Origin: an uncultured Porphyromonadaceae bacterium
Lineage (GTDB): Bacteria > Bacteroidota > Bacteroidia > Bacteroidales > Muribaculaceae
Direction: 5' to 3'
DNA length: 12,645 nucleotides
NCBI GenBank assembly: GCA_947177605.1
Contig: CAMWUX010000011.1
Span: 1-12,645 of the forward strand
Of this stretch, positions 6,662-12,645 are shown in pieces. The stretch's first letter is position 1; every line of letters starts with the position of its first letter. The position numbers were made by a program, and so were the translations under genes. A model generated the notes under the pieces. The model ran no database searches. It saw only the letters and a program-made list of their open reading frames with translations, and had not been told where the DNA came from.

Positions 6662-8028
6662 AATCTGTGGGACAGGAGTATTACTATAGCATTAAGCGTA
6701 TTGATTATATCGCCGGCTCCGGCGGTGAGGAGCAGCGGAGGATTGAGGCGGGCCACATCCACTGGAAGTGTTTCAAGCGTCGATTTCGATTTGGAGGTGG
6801 TGATGCGGTCGAAGATAATGTCGGAGGTGACACCGGGTATGGGCAGTTCGCGTGCAGGATAGATGGGGAGAAGGATCACGTGGTCGGCCAGCGAGAGAGC
6901 TTCGGCAAACTCCGCGGCGAAGTCGCGCGTGCGACTATAGAGGTGAGGCTGGAATGCCACGGTGAGCGGGGTGGAGGGATAGAGGGCTTTCACCGAGAGT
7001 ATGGCCTGACGGAGTTCGTCGGGATGATGGGCATAGTCGTCGATTACCACATGGTCGGGCTGCTGCAGATGATATTCGAAGCGGCGTTTCGGACCCAAGA
7101 ATGAGGCCATGGCCACGAGCGTGTCGAGTTCGTTGAGTCCGACGGCGCACCACACGGCAGCCATAGCGGCTATTGCATTTTCGATATTGATCTCCACAGG
7201 CACACCGAGTTGAATGTCGGATATGCGGCCATCGGGGGTGACGAGGTCGAAGCGGATGGTGCCGTCGGCTCGGCGTATGCGCTCGGCGTGGAAGTCGCCT
7301 TCATCGCGGCTGTAGGTGTAGACAGTCACGTCGGGGTTGGGGCGTGGCTTAAGCTTCAGGCCGGTGTGGAGTATTAGGAAACCTCCCGGACGGATGAGTT
7401 CGGTAAAGTGCGCGAAACTTTCCAGATATGCCTCTTCGGTACCGTATATGTCGAGATGGTCGGGATCGGTGGCGGTGATCACTGCCACATAGGGGCGGAG
7501 GTGATGGAATGAGCGGTCGTACTCGTCGGCCTCGATCACCGACAGGTCGCTGTCGGGGTGGAGGAGGAAATTGGTGCCGTAGTTGCGCAGCACTCCGCCC
7601 AGGAAGGCGTTGCATCCGCATGGCATCGTGTGGAGCAGATGGGCGGCCATCGACGAAGTGGTGGTCTTGCCGTGTGTTCCGGCGAAGCAGAGGCTGCGGG
7701 AGTTGCGGGTAATGAGGCCGAGCACAGCGGCGCGCTTCACTATCTCGAATCCACCGGCGCGGAAATACTGCATTATGGCGTTACTTTCGGGCACTGCCGG
7801 TGTATAGACTACCAGCGTCGACTCGGGCGAACGCATATCGTCGGGTATCAGCGCGGGATCGTCGGAGAATATTATGTCGGCTCCCTCGGCACGTAGCTTG
7901 TCGGTGAGTTCGGTGGGAGTACGGTCGTAGCCTGCCACGCGGCATCCGCAGGCAAGGAAGTAGCGCTCGAGGGCGGCCATACCTATGCCGCCGGCTCCAA
8001 GGAAGAATATGTTGGGTTTAATTTTCAT
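6658..8028 (-). CDS. murC: UDP-N-acetylmuramate--L-alanine ligase
   Basis: Cytoplasmic Mur ligase that adds L-alanine to UDP-MurNAc, the first residue of the stem peptide, with ATP. The 456-residue protein has a Rossmann-type start FFLGAGGIGMAALE (8-21), the ATP loop AGTHGKTTT (116-124), EADEYDRSF (166-174), the central-domain end RRFEY (315-319), DDYAHHP (330-336) and FQPHLYSRT (359-367), then a C-terminal GAGD (437-440). The HGKTTT form and the DDYAHHP block separate MurC from the other Mur ligases. Mpl is related but lies outside dcw clusters, so murC is favoured. The ATG at 8028 overlaps the end of murG by 11 bases (ATGAAAATTAA) and the stop overlaps ftsQ by 4, suggesting translational coupling. 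Confidence 0.97.
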   Translation of the reverse strand: MKIKPNIFFLGAGGIGMAALERYFLACGCRVAGYDRTPTELTDKLRAEGADIIFSDDPALIPDDMRSPESTLVVYTPAVPESNAIMQYFRAGGFEIVKRAAVLGLITRNSRSLCFAGTHGKTTTSSMAAHLLHTMPCGCNAFLGGVLRNYGTNFLLHPDSDLSVIEADEYDRSFHHLRPYVAVITATDPDHLDIYGTEEAYLESFAHFTELIRPGGFLILHTGLKLKPRPNPDVTVYTYSRDEGDFHAERIRRADGTIRFDLVTPDGRISDIQLGVPVEINIENAIAAMAAVWCAVGLNELDTLVAMASFLGPKRRFEYHLQQPDHVVIDDYAHHPDELRQAILSVKALYPSTPLTVAFQPHLYSRTRDFAAEFAEALSLADHVILLPIYPARELPIPGVTSDIIFDRITTSKSKSTLETLPVDVARLNPPLLLTAGAGDIINTLNAIVILLSHRL

Positions 8029-9127
8029 CGGCTATTATACGGTCTACTTCGTCGGCAATCTTCTCGTCGCTGTCGCGCAGAGCCATGCGGCTCACGTTGG
8101 CCGACAGCGAGGCGAGTGTGTCGGGATCGGATATTACTGAAAGGATTTCGTCGGCAAGGCAGGCGCGGGCGTCGGCATCGAGCACCATACGTGCGGCATC
8201 GGCCTTGACAAGCGCGAGGGCGTTCTTGCGCTGATGATCCTCGGCCACGTTGGGCGATGGCACGAGTATGGCGGGCTTGCCGAGCAGTTGCAGTTCGGAT
8301 ATGGTGGCTGCGCCGGCACGGGCCACCACGAGGTCGGCGGCGGCGTAGGCCGTGGCCATCTCGGATATGAAGGCCGAAGCTTTGATGCCGGGATACCCGG
8401 CTACCTCTTGCTGTGCCTTTTCGGCGTAGCTCTTGCCGGTCTGCCACAGCACCTGGATGCCGGCTTCGGCCAGACGCGGCAGGGCGGCGCTCATACTCTC
8501 GTTGATGGTGAGGGCGCCGAGGCTACCTCCAACCACAAGCAGCAGCTTATGCTCAGGATCGAAGCCGAGAGCTGTGCGGGCAGCAGCAGCCGGAGTGGTG
8601 CAGGTGGCTATATCGTGGCGTATAGGGTTGCCGGTCAGTACTATGGCCTCTTTGGGGAAGAAGCGATCCATTTCGTCGTAGGCTACGCAGATGCGGCGGG
8701 CGCCGCGCGCGAGCATCTTGTTGGTGACTCCGGCGTAGGAGTTCTGCTCCTGTATCAGAGTAGGTATGCCTGCCTTCTGGGCTGCCTTGAGCATGGGGCC
8801 GCTGGCGTAGCCGCCCACACCTATACAGATATCGGGGCGGAAATCGCGCAGAATCCGTCGGGCGCGCCGCATACTCTTGAAGAGCTTGGCCACTACGGCG
8901 AAGTTGCGCCAGAGCCTGCGGCGGTCGAATCCGGCTACCGGCAGACCGGTGATCTCGAATCCGGCGGCAGGCACGCGCTCCATCTCCATACGCCCGAGGG
9001 CACCCACGAATAGGAATTCCGCATCGGGATGGCGCCGGCGCAGTGCGTTGGCTATGGCTATGGCGGGGAAAATGTGTCCGCCGGTGCCACCGCCGCTGAT
9101 GATTATTCTATATGGTGTATTGCTCAT
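8018..9127 (-). CDS. murG: Lipid II-forming N-acetylglucosaminyltransferase
   Basis: MurG transfers GlcNAc from UDP-GlcNAc to lipid I on the cytoplasmic face of the membrane, giving lipid II. It is a GT-B fold enzyme of glycosyltransferase family 28. At 369 residues it is normal length. Seen: N-terminal loop SGGGTGGHIFPA (11-22), the second Gly-rich loop GVGGYASGP (103-111), IQEQNSYAG (125-133), the C-domain loop VVGGSLGA (198-205) and the donor-binding stretch ARAGAATISEL (269-279) followed by PNVAEDHQ (292-299). All expected motifs are present. Its ATG overlaps the ftsW stop as ATGA and its 3' end overlaps murC by 11 bases, so synthesis of these three is probably coupled. Confidence 0.98.
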   Translation of the reverse strand: MSNTPYRIIISGGGTGGHIFPAIAIANALRRRHPDAEFLFVGALGRMEMERVPAAGFEITGLPVAGFDRRRLWRNFAVVAKLFKSMRRARRILRDFRPDICIGVGGYASGPMLKAAQKAGIPTLIQEQNSYAGVTNKMLARGARRICVAYDEMDRFFPKEAIVLTGNPIRHDIATCTTPAAAARTALGFDPEHKLLLVVGGSLGALTINESMSAALPRLAEAGIQVLWQTGKSYAEKAQQEVAGYPGIKASAFISEMATAYAAADLVVARAGAATISELQLLGKPAILVPSPNVAEDHQRKNALALVKADAARMVLDADARACLADEILSVISDPDTLASLSANVSRMALRDSDEKIADEVDRIIADEN

Positions 9128-10443
9128 AACTGCGATGGATTTTCGGTACGTAACTGTTCGGGAAGCGATTCCTCCTCAAGCTTCATCTCCTTGCGCTTGG
9201 CGGAAGTGCGGGCGGCGAATCGGCTCACGCTTAGCATTATGCCGAAGGCTACCGAGGTGATGATGATGGAGGTGCCGCCTTTGGATATGAGAGGTAGCGG
9301 CTGCCCCGACACCGGTATCACTCCGGTGACGATACAAATATGAAACAGTGCCTGAAACACGATCGTGAGCGCCATACCGATCACGAGCTGAGCCGGGAGC
9401 GCCCTGACGCATTGCGATGCGATGGCGCTCGCACGGGCGAGCAGCCACAGGTAGAGTATAAGCACGAATATGCCACCTACCAGACCTATCTCTTCTACGA
9501 TGATGGAGTAGATATAGTCGGTGAAAGCCAGTGGCAGGCGCGACGTCTCACGCGAATTGCCGGGGCCGACGCCGATCACTCCGCCGTGGGCCTGTGCTAT
9601 ATAGCCGAGCATCTCCTGGCGGTTGTCGCTGGTGATGGGCTGCTCGTATTTAGGTACGCCGGATCCGAGGAAGTCGGAGATACGGCGCCCCCATTCATTG
9701 GTTCGGTCTACCTTCTCCTCTACTACCATCTCGGTGTCGGGCTTGTCGGACTTGCGCAGCTGCTTATATATCACGTAGCATCCGAAGCATGCGCCGTAGA
9801 TGAGCAGCACGGTGAGAATCTTGCGCACGCTCATACCGCCCACTACCATCATGGAGAAGCTGATACACATCAGCAACAGGGTATTGGTGAGACCCTGCGG
9901 AGCGAGCAATGCGCCGTAGAGAAGGATCACGGAGGCTGCTACTATCACGCCACGATTGGACACTCCGCCACTGTCGCGGAGCTTGGAGTGCACCATCACG
10001 AGCGACACTATCGTGGCGGCCGAGAGCTTGAGCATCTCCGACGGATAGAGCGAGAAGAATCCGAGATGGATGGAGCGGCGCGCTCCGTTGACTATCGTAC
10101 CGCAACAGATGGTGGCGATCATCAGCACTACCGATACTACGGCGAATGGTATGATGCAGCGGGCTATCTTGCGATAGTGGGTGCGCTGAAGGAAGTAGAC
10201 GATGCCGAAGCCTATGAGGAGAAACATCACGTGGCGCACGATCGTGCCGTAGACACCGAGACCGGCCTCGCGTACCTCCTGCGATGAGGCGCTGTAGAGC
10301 TCGATCACGGATATGAAGCAGAGCAGTATGTAGATACCCCAGATATGCTTGTCGCCCTTGGCTACCGGTGCGTATGTATCGGCAGGTGAGGCGGCAGGCG
10401 CCTGGGTCGGTTCGGTTGCGGGGGATGTGGTTATCGGTTGCAT
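9124..10443 (-). CDS. ftsW: Septal peptidoglycan polymerase FtsW (SEDS family)
   Basis: FtsW is a multi-spanning SEDS glycosyltransferase that polymerises lipid II at the septum together with a class B penicillin-binding protein (FtsI, not in this window). The 439-residue protein begins with a Pro/Ala/Thr-rich cytoplasmic leader (about 1-30), then roughly ten hydrophobic segments. The large extracellular loop (about 227-308) carries GVGPGNS (291-297). D309 in AFTDYIYSIIVEEIGLVGG matches the catalytic aspartate (D297 in E. coli FtsW). The SEDS signature reads GVIPVSGQPLPLISKGGTS (374-392), with Lys where Tyr is usual (LISYGG). RodA is the paralogue; position between murD and murG decides for ftsW. 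The ATG at 10443 directly abuts the murD stop (TAAATG). Confidence 0.96.
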   Translation of the reverse strand: MQPITTSPATEPTQAPAASPADTYAPVAKGDKHIWGIYILLCFISVIELYSASSQEVREAGLGVYGTIVRHVMFLLIGFGIVYFLQRTHYRKIARCIIPFAVVSVVLMIATICCGTIVNGARRSIHLGFFSLYPSEMLKLSAATIVSLVMVHSKLRDSGGVSNRGVIVAASVILLYGALLAPQGLTNTLLLMCISFSMMVVGGMSVRKILTVLLIYGACFGCYVIYKQLRKSDKPDTEMVVEEKVDRTNEWGRRISDFLGSGVPKYEQPITSDNRQEMLGYIAQAHGGVIGVGPGNSRETSRLPLAFTDYIYSIIVEEIGLVGGIFVLILYLWLLARASAIASQCVRALPAQLVIGMALTIVFQALFHICIVTGVIPVSGQPLPLISKGGTSIIITSVAFGIMLSVSRFAARTSAKRKEMKLEEESLPEQLRTENPSQL

Positions 10444-11817
10444 TTATTTGGAAGAGAGATTTTTCACGGCGTCGCGGAAGAGATCGCCGCGGTGTTCGTA
10501 GGAATTGAATAGGTCGAAGCTGGCGCAGCAGGGCGAGAGAAGCACGGTGTCGCCTTCGGCTGCGAGCTCGCGACAGGCTGCCACAGCGTCGTCGAGCGAG
10601 TGTGTGGAGCGGATGGCGGGTACTTCGGCAGAGAAGAAGTCGAGAAGCTTGGCATTGTCCTTGCCCATGCACACCACTGCTTTCACCTTGCGGCGCACCA
10701 GAGGCAGGATTTCGGAGTAGTCGTTGCCCTTGTCCTTGCCGCCGAGGATCAGCACCACGGAGGGGTCTGCCTTTTCGGGCATGCACTCGAGGGCATACCA
10801 ACAGGAGTTGACATTGGTAGCCTTTGAGTCGTTGATCCATGTCACACCATCGACCACACCGATGCGCTCCAGGCGATGGCTTACGCCCTCGAAGTCACTC
10901 AGGGCGCGGCGTATGTCGTCGCGGCGTATGTCGAGCAGGCAGGCCGACAGACCGGCAGCCAGAGAGTTGTATAGATTATGTAGGCCGTGGAGCGAAAGCT
11001 CGCTGCGGGGCATCGTCATGGATGTGCCGGGGGTGCTGAACACGATTTCGTCGCTCTCCTTGTCGACCCATGCGCGGCTCTCGGGGAGCGGCTCTTCGGA
11101 GAAGGGGTAGAGCGATGCTTCGGTGGTGACGTGTTCGAGCTGGCGGGCTATCACCGGGTCGTCGTGCCAGTAGATGAATGCGTCCTGAGGGGTGAGATTG
11201 TTGAGGATGCGGAATTTGGCGTTGACGTAGTTCTGCATCTTGCCGTCGTAGCGATCGAGATGGTCGGGGGTGATATTGAGTATCACGGCTATGTTGGCTC
11301 GGAAGTCGTACATATTTTCGAGCTGAAACGACGACAGTTCGATCACATATACGTCGTGTGGCTCGCGAGCCACCTGCAGCGCGAGGCTTCGTCCGACATT
11401 GCCGGCCAGACCTACGTTGACACCGGCGTCGCGGAGTATGTGGTAGGTGAGCATCGTGGTGGTAGTCTTGCCGTTGCTGCCGGTGATACACACCATCTTC
11501 GACTTGGTGTAGCGGCCTGCGAATTCGATTTCGGAGATCACAGGTATTCCTTTTTCAGTGATGGCCTTCATCACGGGTGCCGTGGGGGGTATGCCGGGCG
11601 ATTTGACCACCTGGTCAGCCGAGAGTATCTTGTCGAGGGTGTGTCCGCCCTGCTCCCAGTCGATGCCTTCGGCGCTGAGTATGTCGGCATATCGCGCCGG
11701 TACGGTGCCGAAGTCCGACAGGAATACTTTCATGCCGAGATCTTTGGCAAGGATAGCTGCTCCGACGCCGCTTTCGCCGCCGCCGAGCACTACGGTATAT
11801 GTGGGATTGGACTCCAT
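10444..11817 (-). CDS. murD: UDP-N-acetylmuramoyl-L-alanine--D-glutamate ligase
   Basis: Cytoplasmic Mur ligase adding D-glutamate to UDP-MurNAc-L-Ala. The 457-residue protein shows an N-terminal UDP-binding domain starting VVLGGGESGVGAA (9-21), the ATP loop ITGSNGKTTTT (111-121), ELSSFQLE (160-167), NITPDHLDRY (181-190), NAKFRI (199-204) with K201 in the place of the carbamylated lysine, HRLE (314-317), NDSKATN (329-335) and LSPCCASFD (427-435). SPCCASFD replaces the more common SPACASFD, a mild variation. Motif set and length fit MurD rather than MurE or MurF. The ATG at 11817 is 7 bases past the mraY stop, and the stop touches the ftsW start with no gap. Confidence 0.98.
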   Translation of the reverse strand: MESNPTYTVVLGGGESGVGAAILAKDLGMKVFLSDFGTVPARYADILSAEGIDWEQGGHTLDKILSADQVVKSPGIPPTAPVMKAITEKGIPVISEIEFAGRYTKSKMVCITGSNGKTTTTMLTYHILRDAGVNVGLAGNVGRSLALQVAREPHDVYVIELSSFQLENMYDFRANIAVILNITPDHLDRYDGKMQNYVNAKFRILNNLTPQDAFIYWHDDPVIARQLEHVTTEASLYPFSEEPLPESRAWVDKESDEIVFSTPGTSMTMPRSELSLHGLHNLYNSLAAGLSACLLDIRRDDIRRALSDFEGVSHRLERIGVVDGVTWINDSKATNVNSCWYALECMPEKADPSVVLILGGKDKGNDYSEILPLVRRKVKAVVCMGKDNAKLLDFFSAEVPAIRSTHSLDDAVAACRELAAEGDTVLLSPCCASFDLFNSYEHRGDLFRDAVKNLSSK

Positions 11818-11824
11818 AGATGTA

Positions 11825-12645
11825 TTATCGTATTTTCAAGGTTACAAATGTAAATATGGCCAGAAGGATACCTATGATCCAGAATCGGGTCACGATCTTC
11901 GACTCGGGAATGGGGGTGTAGGGACGCTGCACGAGTGCTTCGATGCCGGCGTTGCCGGGCTTCTGGAAGTGGTGGTGGAGCGGTGTCATCTTGAAGATGC
12001 GGCGTCCGGTGCCGGTGCGTCGGCGTGTCATCTTGAAGTAAGCGACCTGCAGTATCACCGAGAGATCCTCGATGAAGAAGATGGCGCAGAGCACCGGTAT
12101 GAGCAGCTCCTTGCGGATGAGGATGGCAAACACGGCTATGATGCCGCCGATGGTGAGCGAGCCGGTGTCGCCCATGAATACCTGTGCGGGATAGGTGTTG
12201 TACCACAGAAAGCCGATGAGGGCGCCGATGAAGGCCGACACGTATACCACCAGTTCGCCGCTGTCGGGGATATACATGATGTTGAGGTAGGAGGAGTAGA
12301 TGATATTGCCTCCGAGGTATGCCATTATGGCGAGAGCCACACCGATTATCGCCGAGGTGCCGGTGCATAGTCCGTCGAGCCCGTCGGTGAGATTGGCGCC
12401 GTTGGATGTGGCCGCTACGGCGAAGATACATACCAGTATGAATACTATCCAGCCGCCGGTGGTGGCCGACGAACCCATCCAGGAAGTGAGCCACGTATAG
12501 TCGAAGTTGTTGTTTTTCACGAATGGAATGGTGGTCTGGGGCGCTTTCACCTCGTCGGGGGTATAGGTCACCACAACTTCATCCTGCACAGGTGATGACA
12601 CTTCGATATTGGAGTGCATCACTACCTTGGGGCTGAGCCACATGG
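11825..12645 (-). CDS. mraY: Phospho-N-acetylmuramoyl-pentapeptide-transferase, 5' end missing
   Basis: MraY moves phospho-MurNAc-pentapeptide from UDP to undecaprenyl phosphate at the membrane, making lipid I. Only the C-terminal 272 or so residues are in the window; the reading frame runs off the right edge, so the Met at 12643 is internal. Bacteroidota MraY is about 410-420 residues, so about 140-150 residues are missing, including the DDxxK-type aspartates. Visible: NLTDGLDGL (84-92 of the visible part), [13 protein letters not shown] (155-167) with the catalytic aspartate D159, and the TPLHHHFQ histidine loop (220-227), plus several membrane helices. Visible residues 9-50 form a hydrophilic stretch rich in Val, Thr and acidic residues, longer than in E. 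coli MraY and typical of Bacteroidota. It ends 7 bases before murD. Confidence 0.97.
   Translation of the reverse strand, partial: MWLSPKVVMHSNIEVSSPVQDEVVVTYTPDEVKAPQTTIPFVKNNNFDYTWLTSWMGSSATTGGWIVFILVCIFAVAATSNGANLTDGLDGLCTGTSAIIGVALAIMAYLGGNIIYSSYLNIMYIPDSGELVVYVSAFIGALIGFLWYNTYPAQVFMGDTGSLTIGGIIAVFAILIRKELLIPVLCAIFFIEDLSVILQVAYFKMTRRRTGTGRRIFKMTPLHHHFQKPGNAGIEALVQRPYTPIPESKIVTRFWIIGILLAIFTFVTLKIR

Noticed and set aside
8234..9013. Plus-strand open frame of 259 codons opposite murG
   Set aside because: Antisense shadow of murG; Gly- and His-rich, with no motif and no upstream signals.
9340..10287. Plus-strand open frame of 315 codons opposite ftsW
   Set aside because: It lies entirely antisense to ftsW, whose SEDS motifs are intact. 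The product is rich in His, Glu and Tyr with no recognisable domain, as expected from reading the complement of GC-biased codons.
10987..11853. Plus-strand open frame of 288 codons opposite murD
   Set aside because: Antisense to the complete murD gene. The translation is low in plausible structure and matches no family I know.
1..12645. CRISPR arrays, tRNA or rRNA genes, insertion sequences, phage or defence genes
   Set aside because: None seen. The window is filled by intact dcw genes, argS and one membrane protein gene, and the only tandem repeat is coding sequence inside ftsA.

Overview
The window is a stretch of a bacterial chromosome, assembled as a contig end, that carries the 3' two thirds of a division and cell wall (dcw) cluster. 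All recognisable genes lie on the minus strand, so transcription runs from position 12645 towards 1. In transcription order they are mraY (5' end cut by the window edge), murD, ftsW, murG, murC, ftsQ, ftsA, ftsZ, argS and a Bax inhibitor-1 family membrane protein. The gene order mraY-murD-ftsW-murG-murC-ftsQ-ftsA-ftsZ without murB or ddl, the enlarged MraY loop, the MurC motif EADEYDRSF and the absence of clear Shine-Dalgarno sequences all point to Bacteroidota, order Bacteroidales. A Muribaculaceae-like gut bacterium is my best guess, but that family assignment is inference.

Layout: bases 1-57 are not genome. They match an Illumina Nextera library adapter (end of P5, an 8-base index, Read 1 primer site and a corrupted Tn5 mosaic end). 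Bases 58-226 are a short AT-rich intergenic region with a terminator hairpin at 175-204 and a possible promoter facing off the contig. The Bax inhibitor-1 gene is at 227-934 and argS at 996-2789. The division block ftsZ-ftsA-ftsQ spans 2806-6661. The precursor and lipid II block murC-murG-ftsW-murD-mraY spans 6658-12645.

How the genes work together: MurC and MurD add L-Ala and D-Glu to UDP-MurNAc in the cytoplasm. MraY puts the completed pentapeptide precursor on undecaprenyl phosphate (lipid I), and MurG adds GlcNAc (lipid II). FtsW polymerises lipid II at the septum. FtsZ forms the division ring, FtsA tethers it to the membrane, and FtsQ links it to the periplasmic part of the machine. Junctions are very tight, from an 11-base overlap to a 46-base gap, so mraY through argS is probably one transcription unit. 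The Bax inhibitor-1 gene follows after 61 bases and may have its own promoter.

This is essentially a conserved housekeeping region and I see no undescribed system. The points worth a second look are the adapter sequence, a tandem Tyr-Gln-Gln-Pro repeat between the FtsA core and its membrane helix, an FtsZ tail whose PAF-R motif is not terminal, and argS attached to the end of the division operon.
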